Shown one piece after another: positions 31,174 to 40,099 of a DNA stretch of 64,000 nucleotides. Each line of letters opens with the position of its first letter. Position 1 is the stretch's first letter. The notes beneath the pieces were generated by a model. The model saw nothing but the letters and a program-made list of their open reading frames with translations, did no database searches and had not been told where the DNA came from. A program made the position numbers and the translations under genes. The DNA is from Streptomyces sp. NBC_00094 (GTDB lineage Bacteria > Actinomycetota > Actinomycetes > Streptomycetales > Streptomycetaceae): the NCBI RefSeq assembly GCF_026343125.1, contig NZ_JAPEMB010000001.1, positions 4,221,501-4,285,500 on the forward strand, read 5' to 3'.

Positions 31174-32667
31174 ATGACGCCTGACCCTGACGTGCGAGCC
31201 CACACCCCTGCCCACGCGCACCCCCACACAGCCCCCCACGCAGCCCCCCACACAGATCCCCACTCACCGCCCGACCCCCGCCGCTGGACCGCCCTCGGGC
31301 TGATCTGCGCGGCCCAGTTCATGCTGATCCTCGACGTCACCGTCGTGAACGTCGCGCTGCCCGCCCTCGCCGCCGACCTCGACCTCGGGCGGGCCACCCT
31401 GACCTGGGTCGTCACCGCGTACACCCTCTGCTTCGGCGGGCTGATGCTCCTCGGCGGCCGGCTCGCCGACGCGCTCGGTGCCCGCCGCGTCCTCCTCGCC
31501 GGACTCGCGCTCTTCACGGCCGCCTCCCTGGCCTGCGGCCTCGCGCCGAACGCCGGTGTGCTGCTCGGCGGCCGCGTCGCCCAGGGCGTCGGCGCCGCGC
31601 TCCTCTCGCCGGCCGCGCTCGCGCTCGTCACCACCGCCTTCCGGGGCGGCGCCGAACGGGCCAAGGCCCTCGGCGTGTGGGCGGCGATCGGCGGCACCGG
31701 CTCGGCCGTCGGCGTCCTGCTCGGCGGAGCCCTCACCGAGGGACCGGGCTGGCCCTGGATCTTCTACGTCAACGTCCCGGTCGGCCTCGCCCTGCTGGCC
31801 GCCCTGCCGAGGGTGCTCCCGGACCACCGCCCCGGGCGTCCGGCCGGCGGCGGCCTGGACGTCCCCGGCGCGCTCCTCGTGACCACCGCCACCGGCGCGC
31901 TCGTCTACGGCCTGGTCCGGGCGGGCGACTCCGGCTGGACCTCCGCGGCCACCCTGCTGCCGCTGCTCGGCGCGTTCGCCCTCTACGGGGCCTTCGCCGC
32001 GGTCGAGCGGGCGAGCCGTGCGCCGCTGATGGACCTCAGGATGCTGACGCGGCGCCCGGTCGTCGCGGGCTCACTCCTCATGCTGGTCGCGACCGCGCTC
32101 CTGATCGCCTTCTTCTTCCTGGGCTCGATGCAGCTCCAGCACGTGTACGGCCTCGGGGCCTTCCGCACCGGACTGCTCTTCCTCCCGGTCGCCCTCACCA
32201 CCGCGATCGGCGCCCATCTCGGCTCGCGCCTGGTCACGACGGCCGGCCCACGCGCCTGCTCCGCCGGCGGGCTGGCCCTGGCGGCGCTCGGCTGCCTGCC
32301 GCTGACCTTCGTCACCGCGGGCGCCAACCCCTGGGCGACCCTCCTGCCGGCCCTCGCCGTCGCGGCCCTCGGCCTCGGCGCGGTCTTCGTCGCGGCGACC
32401 ACGACCGCCCTGGGCCTGATCGCCCCGCGCGAGGCCGGCCTCGCCTCCGGCATCGTCAACACCTTCCACGAACTCGGCGGCTCCCTCGGCGTGGCCGTCG
32501 TCTCCACCCTGGCCCTCACGGCCGGCACGGAACCGCCCCCGCCCGGCGGCTTCACGACGGCCTTCACCTTCTGCACCGTCACTGCGGCCGCCGCCGCCCT
32601 GACGATCCCCTTCCTCATCCCCCGAGGCACCCCCCGCCTCACGGGCGGCCCCCACGGGGTGCACTGA
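31174..32667 (+). CDS. DHA2-family MFS transporter with His-rich N terminus
   Basis: Fourteen-helix drug-efflux type transporter of 497 aa. Characteristic motifs are LDVTVVNVALPAL, GGRLADALGARRVLL and RVAQGVGAALLSPAAL. The N-terminal ~35 residues before TM1 contain eight His (THTPAHAHPHTAPHAAPHTD), unusual for the family. No Shine-Dalgarno fits between the operator and ATG 31174, so the mRNA may be leaderless. It is controlled by the divergent TetR protein. The substrate is unknown. Confidence 0.88.
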   Translation: MTPDPDVRAHTPAHAHPHTAPHAAPHTDPHSPPDPRRWTALGLICAAQFMLILDVTVVNVALPALAADLDLGRATLTWVVTAYTLCFGGLMLLGGRLADALGARRVLLAGLALFTAASLACGLAPNAGVLLGGRVAQGVGAALLSPAALALVTTAFRGGAERAKALGVWAAIGGTGSAVGVLLGGALTEGPGWPWIFYVNVPVGLALLAALPRVLPDHRPGRPAGGGLDVPGALLVTTATGALVYGLVRAGDSGWTSAATLLPLLGAFALYGAFAAVERASRAPLMDLRMLTRRPVVAGSLLMLVATALLIAFFFLGSMQLQHVYGLGAFRTGLLFLPVALTTAIGAHLGSRLVTTAGPRACSAGGLALAALGCLPLTFVTAGANPWATLLPALAVAALGLGAVFVAATTTALGLIAPREAGLASGIVNTFHELGGSLGVAVVSTLALTAGTEPPPPGGFTTAFTFCTVTAAAAALTIPFLIPRGTPRLTGGPHGVH

Positions 32668-32702
32668 GGAGCCGTCCGCGGGCGGCAGGTGTGACGGCCG
32701 GC

Positions 32703-34775
32703 TCAGAGGTCGCCGGAAGGGGCGGCGGCGGTCCTGGCGCGGGAGGGCCGCCGCTGCTCGAACTGGCCCACGTGTGCGACGACCGACCCGTAGAAGCGGT
32801 CGACGGCCTCGTCGATGCTGCGGATGAACCCCGACTCCGTACTGCCCCGGCTTCCGCCCATCCCCTTGAAGAGCGAGAGCCTGAAACCGGTGATGGCCAC
32901 ACCGTCCTTGGGTAGCAGGTCCCCGGGCTCGGGACGCAGTCGCTCCAGCGTCCCGCGGGCCCCGCTCCGCCCCTCCACGAGGGTCTCCACGTGCAGATCG
33001 GCGGGTGCGTCGTCCAGCACCCGGAGGAGCCGCTTCGCGACCGAGAGGGGGTACGAGCCCTCCGGTGCGGAGACGTCGATGGACGTACGGATCTTCCCGG
33101 TGCGGAGGTCCGCGGTGATGGCCAGGATGCTCTGCGCGCCGTCGACCCGCAGCTCGGCGGAGAGCTTCCCCTCCTCGCAGAGCAGGTCGGCGAGTTCCGT
33201 ACGCCGCGACTTCGGGTCCGTTCCCCGCTTGGCCCGCTGCACAGGCAAGGCCTTCTGTCCGAGCTCGCCGCCCAGACGCAGGCAGACCTGACGGATCAGC
33301 CGCTCCCAGCTCTCCACGACCTCCACCGCGCGAGGGTCGCCCTGGCACAGGGTCTCGGAGTCGATGCCGTTGCGTACGGGCACCCAGGACGGCCCCATGT
33401 TCTGGAAACCGTGACAACCGGAGTTCTCATGCTGGAGGTAGTGGAGCAGCTCCTGCAGGAGCCAGGCGTGCGCGGCGTTGCCCACGCCCTCGTGGCGGAT
33501 CAACATCTGCGCCTGGTGGGCTACTTCGGCCCAGGAGAGGTGCCAGAGCGAGACCTTGTGCTTGCGCCGTCCGTCCGTCTTCACGGCGACGAGTGGGCTC
33601 CCTTCCAGCGCCACGTCGTTGGAGAGGGTGATGACGGCCTCGTACCCCCGTCTGGCGGCGATGTCCATGTAGTTCTGGACCTGCTCGGACTTCAGCGGGT
33701 TGCCGTTGGTCTTGGTCTCCACGAGCGCCGTCCAGAGCTTTCCGGCCCGCTCGACCCGGATGACGCCGTCCGGACGCTTCGGGCTCTCGCCGTGCGGGAG
33801 GGAGACCTCGGTGAACGTCTGCATCCGGCCCGCGGGGGCGCCGAAGCCCGCGGTGAGGCGACGGCCGAACTCCGGCACCTCTGCCATGACGGAGAGCAGG
33901 ACCGAGGTCGCGCGCATTTCGCGCTCCCGGTCGCTCTTGTAGGAGGGGACGGGGAAGAGCCGGGCGGGCTTCCAGGAGTCGTTCTCCGCCAGGGACTTCT
34001 TCGGGGCCTTCGGGAGAGTGACCTTCTTCTTGGCCGTCCGGGTACCCCGGCGCCGGACGGGATCCGGCTTGTCGCCGGGCGAGGTCGGGGCCGGGGCGGA
34101 GGCGACGCGGTCGGCGGAGGAGGTGGCTTGGGCGGGCAGGGTGACGAGGGCGGCGTCGGCACCGGCGCCGGTACCCACACCCGCTTCCGCTTCCGTACCC
34201 GCACTCGTCCCCGCGGCATCGCCCTCGTCGTCCTCGACGACGGTGATGCCGAAGTCCGTGGCGAGACCGGCGAGACCCGTCTCGTAGCCCTGCCCCACGG
34301 CACGGAACTTCCACTCGTCGTTCCGTCGGTACAGCTCGCCGAAGATGAAGGCCGTCTCGACGGTGGCATCCGAGATGGCGAAGCCGAGCAGCGGCTCGCC
34401 CGAACGGTCGGTGACCGACATGCGCAGGTCGTCCAGATCACCGAAGCAGGCACCGCCGTACTGGCTCGCCGCCACCACGATCCTGACGACGTCCGCGGGG
34501 ATCGCCGTGAGGTCCAGACTGATCCGGTCCTCACTGCCGTTCTCCGTCGGGACCTTGCCCAGCAGTTGCACGCTGCCGTCGTCGGCAGCGGGGTGGTTGT
34601 AGAAGTAGAAGTCGGTGTCGCCGCGCACCTTGCCGGTGTCGTCGACGAGCAACACCGAGACGTCCGCGTCGCCGTCGCCCGCCGCGCTGCTCCAACTCAA
34701 GCCGACGATCACCGAGCCGGCGTCGTCACTGAGGGCGGCCAGTCCGACGTTGGCGCCCTTGGGCATCTCCTGCAT
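32703..34775 (-). CDS. TerD domain fused to PD-(D/E)XK-like nuclease domain
   Basis: Two-part protein of 690 aa. Residues ~1-180 are a TerD domain (KGANVGLAALSDD, VSVLLVDDTGKV, DTDFYFYN, FGELYRRNDEWKFRAVGQGY) of the calcium-binding tellurite-resistance family. A disordered Ala/Thr/Lys linker (~182-262) follows. A region at ~270-420 has the restriction-fold pattern D336 (RPDGVI) ... E353-T-K355 (VETKT) with Q365-x3-Y369 after it. The C-terminal ~270 residues are unassigned. ATG 34775 follows GGGGGGA. TerD-nuclease fusions have been linked by others to phage and stress defence; activity here is inference. Confidence 0.8.
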   Translation of the reverse strand: MQEMPKGANVGLAALSDDAGSVIVGLSWSSAAGDGDADVSVLLVDDTGKVRGDTDFYFYNHPAADDGSVQLLGKVPTENGSEDRISLDLTAIPADVVRIVVAASQYGGACFGDLDDLRMSVTDRSGEPLLGFAISDATVETAFIFGELYRRNDEWKFRAVGQGYETGLAGLATDFGITVVEDDEGDAAGTSAGTEAEAGVGTGAGADAALVTLPAQATSSADRVASAPAPTSPGDKPDPVRRRGTRTAKKKVTLPKAPKKSLAENDSWKPARLFPVPSYKSDREREMRATSVLLSVMAEVPEFGRRLTAGFGAPAGRMQTFTEVSLPHGESPKRPDGVIRVERAGKLWTALVETKTNGNPLKSEQVQNYMDIAARRGYEAVITLSNDVALEGSPLVAVKTDGRRKHKVSLWHLSWAEVAHQAQMLIRHEGVGNAAHAWLLQELLHYLQHENSGCHGFQNMGPSWVPVRNGIDSETLCQGDPRAVEVVESWERLIRQVCLRLGGELGQKALPVQRAKRGTDPKSRRTELADLLCEEGKLSAELRVDGAQSILAITADLRTGKIRTSIDVSAPEGSYPLSVAKRLLRVLDDAPADLHVETLVEGRSGARGTLERLRPEPGDLLPKDGVAITGFRLSLFKGMGGSRGSTESGFIRSIDEAVDRFYGSVVAHVGQFEQRRPSRARTAAAPSGDL

Positions 34776-34902
34776 GTGTCCCCCCGGACCCTCGCGATGT
34801 GATGTACGCCCCCGGGGGGAACCGTAGCGTCCACAAAGCGAGGTCGGGGAGGCAATGTGAAAGTTGGACGAAACGCGTGGGGTCAGGCCCGGGGTCCGGC
34901 GC

Positions 34903-35319
34903 TCAGTCCTGGCTCGGGCCCCTCTCGTCGACCGGGCGGATCACCACCGCGTACTCCGGTGCTCCGGGCGGCGCGGGGCAGCGGGCCACCTGGGCGGCGA
35001 TCTCCGTGACGCGGTCCAGGGAGGCGCAGTCGAGGAGCCAGTAGCCCGCGAGGACCTCCTTGGTCTCCGCGTAGGGGCCGTCGGTGACGACCGGCCCGCC
35101 CTCGCCGTCCACCGTCACGAAGCGGGTCGTGGACGGGGCGGCGAGGCCCTGGCCGTCGAGCATCTCGCCCTTCGCGGTCAGCTCTTCGTTGATCGCGTTC
35201 ATGTGGGCGAACATCGTCGTGAGCTGGTCCTTGTCCCAGGCGGGGCTCTCGGCCGAGCCGCGGCCCGACATCGCCTCGTAGTCGGCCTGCGAGCCCTGCA
35301 CCATCACCAGGTACTTCAT
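34903..35319 (-). CDS. YCII-related (DGPF-type) protein
   Basis: Small ferredoxin-fold protein of 138 aa. It starts MKYLVMVQGSQADYEAM and carries VTDGPYAETKEVLAGYWLLD, the DGPF/DGPY motif of YCII-like proteins often encoded next to ECF sigma factors, none of which is present here. ATG 35319 has AGGAGG six bases upstream. Homologues are called dehydrogenase-like, but no cofactor site is visible, so the function is unknown. Confidence 0.82.
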   Translation of the reverse strand: MKYLVMVQGSQADYEAMSGRGSAESPAWDKDQLTTMFAHMNAINEELTAKGEMLDGQGLAAPSTTRFVTVDGEGGPVVTDGPYAETKEVLAGYWLLDCASLDRVTEIAAQVARCPAPPGAPEYAVVIRPVDERGPSQD

Positions 35320-35444
35320 GACGTCCTCCTTGCTTCCGGTCTCGTACTGCCTCTCGCAGGAGAGTCGGATCCGGGGGACGGTTCTCGACACCGCGCGGGG
35401 CTTGGACGGAAAAACAGGAGAAATCACCCGACCGTCCCATGAAC

Positions 35445-36623
35445 CTACGCGGCGAGCTCCCGCTCCAGCGGGGTGCGGAACCGGGGCGTCACCCGTACCT
35501 CCCCCACCCAGGCGGCGAGCCGCGCCACCTCCGACCCGATCGCCCGCTCCGCCTCCCCGCCCACATCGGCCAGGAGCCGGTGCGTGACCTCACCGTCCGG
35601 GCGCTGCGCCCAGACGCCGACGATCCGGCCGTCCCACCACACCGTCGGCGCGATGTTCCCGCTGCGGTCGTACAGCGCCGCCCGGTGCTCCGGGTCCTGG
35701 TACCAGTCCCGGGCCTGCCACCCCATCGCCGTCGGGTCGAGCGCGGGCAGCAGCGCCGCCCACGGCTCCGGTGCCGGTACGGGGCCGAGGTCGTCCGGCA
35801 GGACGAAGCCGGTGCCCTCGGCCAGCGCCACCGGCACCGCCCCGACGGCGGCGAGCGCCCCGCGCACGTCCGTGACCTTCCACCCCGTCCACCACTTGAG
35901 GTCCGCCTCGGTCGCCGGCCCGCAGGCCGCCAGCCAGCGCCCGAGCAGCTCCGCCCGCGCCTCCGCCGGCGCGACCGGCGGGTGCTCCTCGGCGAGTGCC
36001 CAGCGGAAGCGGCTCGACGTCCACGACCCCTGCGGCCGCCCCCGTACGATCCGGCCCTCCATGCCCAGGACCCGCAGCACCCGGCTCGCGACGGACTGGA
36101 CCCCCTCCTGGCGGGTGCCCGGCCCGTACACGTAGGTCTCTCTCAACCTCGGTACGGCCGTGCCCAGTTCGGTGCCGGTCGCCTCTCCCCGTACGGCCAG
36201 CTCGGCGAGGACCAGACGCTCCGTCTCCGCCAGCCAGGCGGCGTCGAAGGTGCTGCCTTCCGCCAAGTGCCTGAGGAGCACGGCCCGTTCGCGCACGGCG
36301 GCCGGGTGCGTCGTCGAGGAGTGCACGGCCGCCGCGAGGGAGGCCGGGAAGACGAAGAGCGTATGCCGCATCCCGTGCATCCGGACCAGGGACCGGTCCT
36401 CGTACAGCGCCCGCTCCATCTCCCCGACGGGCCCGGCGTCACCGCCCAGCCGCGCCCCCACCGCGAGGAACACACTCGCCGGGTCCGTGCCGTGCAGCGC
36501 CACCAGGGCGTCCCCGACCTCCTCCGCCGTCGCGGCCCGCGCGGACGCGGCCAGCCGGTGCCGTACCGCGAGCCGGGCCCTGCGCTCGGCGTCGCCGATC
36601 GTTCTCGTACGCGTCTCACTCAT
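35445..36623 (-). CDS. Winged-helix DNA-binding protein (AlkZ/HTH_42 family)
   Basis: Protein of 392 aa matching the full-length tandem winged-helix family that includes the DNA glycosylase AlkZ and YcaQ. Visible elements are VVALHGTDPASVFLAVGAR near the N terminus, RHTLFVFP, LKWWTGWKVTDV (~240) and VVWAQRP-like VGVWAQRPDGEV near the end. AlkZ enzymes excise crosslinked or alkylated bases through a Gln-x-Gln motif. The matching segment here is not clearly QxQ, so glycosylase activity is uncertain. ATG 36623 is taken over GTG-type upstream starts. Confidence 0.78.
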   Translation of the reverse strand: MSETRTRTIGDAERRARLAVRHRLAASARAATAEEVGDALVALHGTDPASVFLAVGARLGGDAGPVGEMERALYEDRSLVRMHGMRHTLFVFPASLAAAVHSSTTHPAAVRERAVLLRHLAEGSTFDAAWLAETERLVLAELAVRGEATGTELGTAVPRLRETYVYGPGTRQEGVQSVASRVLRVLGMEGRIVRGRPQGSWTSSRFRWALAEEHPPVAPAEARAELLGRWLAACGPATEADLKWWTGWKVTDVRGALAAVGAVPVALAEGTGFVLPDDLGPVPAPEPWAALLPALDPTAMGWQARDWYQDPEHRAALYDRSGNIAPTVWWDGRIVGVWAQRPDGEVTHRLLADVGGEAERAIGSEVARLAAWVGEVRVTPRFRTPLERELAA

Positions 36624-36720
36624 GGGTCCCAGCATGGAGCCGGGCGCGGGCGCACCGGGGGAGAACCGTCACCGCCGCCACGAACTCGTCCTCCTCCCGG
36701 AAGGGGACGGCATGCCGGGG

Positions 36721-36848
36721 CCGTTCACCACCGGGGCCGTTCACCACCGGGGCTGTTCACCACCAGGGCTGTTCACCACTGGAGCCGTTCACCACCAGGG
36801 CTGTTCACCACCAGGGCTGTTCACCACTGGAGCCGTTCACCACCGGTG
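36721..36848. repeat. 16-bp minisatellite (8 units)
   Basis: Eight perfect-length units of the form c[ct]gttcaccac[ct][acg]g[ag]g fill 128 bp between two genes. Variant order is A-A-B-C-A'-B-C-A, so a larger block of about 48 bp (B-C-A) has itself been duplicated. There are no spacers, so this is not CRISPR. Confidence 0.93.
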
Positions 36849-36891
36849 ACGGTCGCGCCCCGCGCCCTGGGCCCGCGCCCCGCGTCTGCGC

Positions 36892-37950
36892 TCAGCCCGC
36901 CGCCCGTTCCGCCAACGGCCGCCGCCGCAGCGCCGGTTCGGTGAGGGAGCGGGGACGCCAGACGCCGTCCGGCGGGTAGAGGTTCGTCCCCGGCGGCACG
37001 ATCGCGTCGATGCGGTCCAGGACCTCGTCCGTGAGCACGACCGGCGCGCCCTTCAGCAGCCCCTCCAGCTGGTCCATCGTGCGCGGCCCGATGATCACGG
37101 AGGTCACTGCCGGGTGCGCGGTGACGAAGGCGATCGCCAGCTCGGGCAGGGTGCACCCGATCTCGTCCGCGAGGGCGACGAGCTCCTCGACGGCTTCGAG
37201 CTTGGCCGCGTTGACGGGCAGCGCGGGGTCGAAGCGGTGCGGGGTGAGCGCGGCCCGTCCGCTGGTCAGGTCGATCGGCGCACCCTTGCGGTACCGGCCG
37301 GTGAGGAAGCCGGACGCGAGCGGGCTCCAGGTCAGCACCCCCATCCCGTACCGCTGGGCCACGGGCAGCACGGTCGCCTCGACGCCCCGCGCGAGCAGCG
37401 AGTACGGCGGCTGCTCGGAGCGGAAGCGGCGCAGTCCGCGCCGCTCGGCGACGGCGTGCGCCTCGACGATCTCCTCGGCCGGGAAGGTGGAGCAGCCGAA
37501 GGCCCGGATCTTCCCCTGGGTGACGAGGTCGCCGAGGGCGCCGAGGGTCTCCTCGATGTCCGTACGGGGGTCGGGCCGGTGGACCTGGTAGAGGTCGATC
37601 CAGTCGGTGCCGAGCCGCCGCAGGCTGTTCTCGACGGCGCGGGTGATCCAACGCCGGGACAGGCCGCCCTTGTTGGGGCCCTCGCCGCCCACCGGGAAGT
37701 ACACCTTGGTGGCGAGGACGGTCTCCTCGCGGCGCCGGGAGTCGCGCAGCGCCTTGCCGACGATCTCCTCGGACTCGCCGGCCGAGTACATGTCGGCGGT
37801 GTCGACGAAGTTGATGCCCTGGTCGAGGGCGGCATGGATGATCCGTACGGAGTCCTCGTGGTCCGGATTGCCCACGGCACCGAACATCATGGTGCCGAGG
37901 CAGTACGTGCTGACGTCGATCCCGGTCCCGCCGAGCGTTCGATAGCGCAT
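36892..37950 (-). CDS. Aldo/keto reductase
   Basis: NADPH-dependent oxidoreductase of the AKR superfamily, 352 aa. The catalytic tetrad can be read: D in FVDTADMY, Y in ADMYSAGESE, K in VLATKVYF and H in DLYQVHRPD. The C-terminal cofactor region is SVIIGPRTMDQLEG. It is most like the YghZ/AKR11-type general stress subfamily. ATG 37950 starts only 10 bp from the edge of the palindromic element at 37960, so its expression may depend on that insertion. Confidence 0.92.
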   Translation of the reverse strand: MRYRTLGGTGIDVSTYCLGTMMFGAVGNPDHEDSVRIIHAALDQGINFVDTADMYSAGESEEIVGKALRDSRRREETVLATKVYFPVGGEGPNKGGLSRRWITRAVENSLRRLGTDWIDLYQVHRPDPRTDIEETLGALGDLVTQGKIRAFGCSTFPAEEIVEAHAVAERRGLRRFRSEQPPYSLLARGVEATVLPVAQRYGMGVLTWSPLASGFLTGRYRKGAPIDLTSGRAALTPHRFDPALPVNAAKLEAVEELVALADEIGCTLPELAIAFVTAHPAVTSVIIGPRTMDQLEGLLKGAPVVLTDEVLDRIDAIVPPGTNLYPPDGVWRPRSLTEPALRRRPLAERAAG

Positions 37951-37959
37951 GCCCGCACT

Positions 37960-38125
37960 CTAGGGGGCGTCTTGTCGATCAGGCCGGGCTCGCGGGGCCT
38001 GGCACGCACGGTCGCCGCGTTGTCGTCAGTCGCCAACGCTCCGCGTTGACTCCCTCCTCCGCCTTGCGACCGCACGCACCAGGCCCCGCTCCCTGATCCG
38101 GCCTGATCGACAAGACGCCCCCTAG
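37960..38125. mobile_element. 166-bp palindromic MITE-like element
   Basis: Perfect 28-bp terminal inverted repeats (37960-37987 / 38098-38125) begin with CTAGGGGGCGTCTTGTCGAT. The inside is also imperfectly palindromic (GCGGGGCCTGG facing CCAGGCCCCGC) around a central hairpin CAACGC-TCC-GCGTTG at 38034-38048. It carries no gene and is probably flanked by a TA target. Long palindromic MITEs of this kind occur in Streptomyces. Its right end forms the stop codon of the neighbouring hydrolase. Confidence 0.85.
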
Positions 38126-39009
38126 GAATTGGAGTGCGCTCCAAGGCAAGGGAACGCCCGCCTGGCCGCACGTCTGACCGGCCGGCCGAGGAATCCGGTC
38201 ACCAGGGCGTGCAGGACGTCGGGCCGCTCCAGGTGCACGTCGTGGCCGGTGCCGGGCACGCCGACCCCGTACAGCCCGGGCCGGAGCCGGGCCATCTCCG
38301 CGTACTCCTCGTCGCCGATGATCCCGCCCTGCTCGCCCTGGCCGAGGACGGCGAGGGTCGGGCAGGTGATGGCCGTCCACTCGTCCCAGAAGGCGCGGGT
38401 GGCGTTCTCGTCGAGCGCCCGGACCATGACGTCGGCGTCGAAACGCGGCCACAGCCCGTCGCCGCGCGTGTCGAGTCCGTCGGCCCACCCCTCCCCGACG
38501 GGCCGCTTCCCGCCCCCGAGGTACGCGACGGCCGCCTCCCGCGACGGGAAGGGCACCGGCCAGGCGGCGAACCAGTCGCCGATGGCGGCCTGGACGCCGG
38601 GGTTCGAGCCGCCGGGACCGGCCTCGACGAGGACGAGGGCGGCCGGCAGCCCGGGGTGGGCGGCGGCGGTGAGGAGGGCGGTGTGGCCGCCGAGCGACTG
38701 CCCGACCAGCACGGGACGGTGGAGCCCGAGTTCCCTCACCACGGCCACCACGTCGGCGACGTAGGCGGCACGCGAGACGTCCGCGGGCCGCCGCTCGCTG
38801 CTCCCGTGACCGCGCTGGTCGAGGGCGAGGACCCGGTATCCGGCGTCCCGCAGGGCGAGGGCGGTCGCGTCCCACTCCCCGGCGTGCCCGGCGAGCCCGT
38901 GGAGGAGGAGGACGTCGGGCCCGGAGCCGCCCCAGTCGCGGCAGGACAGCCGTACGCCGTCCCGTACGACGACCCGCTCGGTCCAGCGGGAACTCAAGGA
39001 ATCCGTCAT
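38122..39009 (-). CDS. Alpha/beta hydrolase
   Basis: Soluble hydrolase of 295 aa. Motifs are VLLLHGLAGHAGEWD (oxyanion HG), the nucleophile elbow GQSLGGH (S in VLVGQSLGGHTALL) and a C-terminal catalytic His in GTGHDVHLERPD. The acid is probably D in the PTLAVLGQGEQ region. Its TAG stop is formed by the end of the MITE-like palindrome, so the last ~12 residues may differ from intact homologues. It follows the ArsR-type gene by 14 bp on the same strand. The substrate is unknown. Confidence 0.87.
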   Translation of the reverse strand: MTDSLSSRWTERVVVRDGVRLSCRDWGGSGPDVLLLHGLAGHAGEWDATALALRDAGYRVLALDQRGHGSSERRPADVSRAAYVADVVAVVRELGLHRPVLVGQSLGGHTALLTAAAHPGLPAALVLVEAGPGGSNPGVQAAIGDWFAAWPVPFPSREAAVAYLGGGKRPVGEGWADGLDTRGDGLWPRFDADVMVRALDENATRAFWDEWTAITCPTLAVLGQGEQGGIIGDEEYAEMARLRPGLYGVGVPGTGHDVHLERPDVLHALVTGFLGRPVRRAARRAFPCLGAHSNS

Positions 39010-39023
39010 CCCCCGATCCTCCC

Positions 39024-40001
39024 CTACGGGTTGAGGAGCTGGTCGGCGACGGCGGTACGGGCGTAGAGGACGGAGCGCCCGCTGCGGTGGGCAGTGACGA
39101 GGCCGGCGTTCCGCAGGGCGATGAGGTGCTGGGAGACCCCGGCGGCGGACAGCCCGCAGTGGGTGGCGAGCTGGGTGGTGGAGGCGGGGGTGTCGAGCTC
39201 GGTGAGCAGCAGGGTGCGGGAGCGGCCGAGGACGGCGGCGACGGCGTCCGTGGCGGCGGTCGTACGGGGCTCCCACAGGGTCCCGATGCCCCGGGCCGGA
39301 TAGGCGAGTTGGGGCGGATCGGGGTGGACGGAGCGGGTGAGGACCTTGGGCCAGGCGAAGGCGGAGGGGATGAGGAGCAGCCCGGAGCCCGCCTGGTCGC
39401 GGGTGAGCGCGCAGTGGCGCCGTACGAGCCGCAGGGTGCCGTCGTCCCACCGTACGGTCTCGTGGAGTTCGCTCAGGACCCGCGCCGAACCGTGCTCGGC
39501 GACCTGGCGGGCCCGGTGGAAGACGTCGGCCTCCAGGAGCTTCTGGACCCGGGCCCAGTAGGGGGCGAGGGCGAGCTCCCAGTACGCCTCGATCTCGTCG
39601 GCGACCTTGGCGAGGGCGGCTTCGGGGGCCTCCCGCAGCAGACGGATCCGGGGTCCGTCGACGCCCTCGACCCCGAGCCGCCGGAGGTCGTCGCGCACCT
39701 GCTCGGGCGGGGTGCGGCGGATGGCGTCGACCTCGGCGTCGAGGGTGGGGAAGGGGCCGGTGGGGGTGGGGGTGAGGAAGTCGGCGAGGTAGCCGTGGGC
39801 GGGAACGAGCGCGGCGAGCCAGCCACGGTCGAGCCCGGCGCGGACGACGCGGGGACGGACCTGGGCGGCCCAGCGGCGGTGCGGGGAGGTGTCGGACGGC
39901 CGGGAGAGGACGCGGAAACTCGTGACGGTCTCCCACATGGGGGAGACGGCGAAGCGGGTCTGGGCGAGGTCGGCGGCGGAGAAACTGAGCCCGGAGTCCA
40001 T
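39024..40001 (-). CDS. DUF5937-type regulator with C-terminal ArsR winged helix
   Basis: Transcription factor of 325 aa. The N-terminal ~220 residues (MDSGLSFSAADLAQTRFAVSPMWE ...) are of the DUF5937 type. The C-terminal ArsR-like winged helix (~245-320) reads TTQLATHCGLSAAGVSQHLIALRNAGLVTAHRSGRSVLYARTA. There is no cysteine metal site in the recognition helix. It is divergent from an MFS gene with a palindrome between them and is probably its repressor. Confidence 0.83.
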   Translation of the reverse strand: MDSGLSFSAADLAQTRFAVSPMWETVTSFRVLSRPSDTSPHRRWAAQVRPRVVRAGLDRGWLAALVPAHGYLADFLTPTPTGPFPTLDAEVDAIRRTPPEQVRDDLRRLGVEGVDGPRIRLLREAPEAALAKVADEIEAYWELALAPYWARVQKLLEADVFHRARQVAEHGSARVLSELHETVRWDDGTLRLVRRHCALTRDQAGSGLLLIPSAFAWPKVLTRSVHPDPPQLAYPARGIGTLWEPRTTAATDAVAAVLGRSRTLLLTELDTPASTTQLATHCGLSAAGVSQHLIALRNAGLVTAHRSGRSVLYARTAVADQLLNP

Positions 40002-40034
40002 GAGTGCGTGCCCGTCCTTCTTCAGCCTGTCCGA

Positions 40035-40048
40035 ACGAATGGATTCGT
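40035..40048. promoter_or_regulatory. Palindrome ACGAAT-GG-ATTCGT in divergent promoter
   Basis: A perfect 6-2-6 inverted repeat lies in the 98-bp gap between the ArsR-type gene (start 40001) and the MFS gene (start 40100). It is the likely operator for both. Confidence 0.65.
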
Positions 40049-40099
40049 GCTGAGCTTAATCATTGGAGGCGGGATGCGGGCCGGCCGCAAGATCGGCCC

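Noticed and set aside
36721..36848. CRISPR array
   Set aside because: Units are contiguous 16-mers without spacers, and no cas genes lie nearby.
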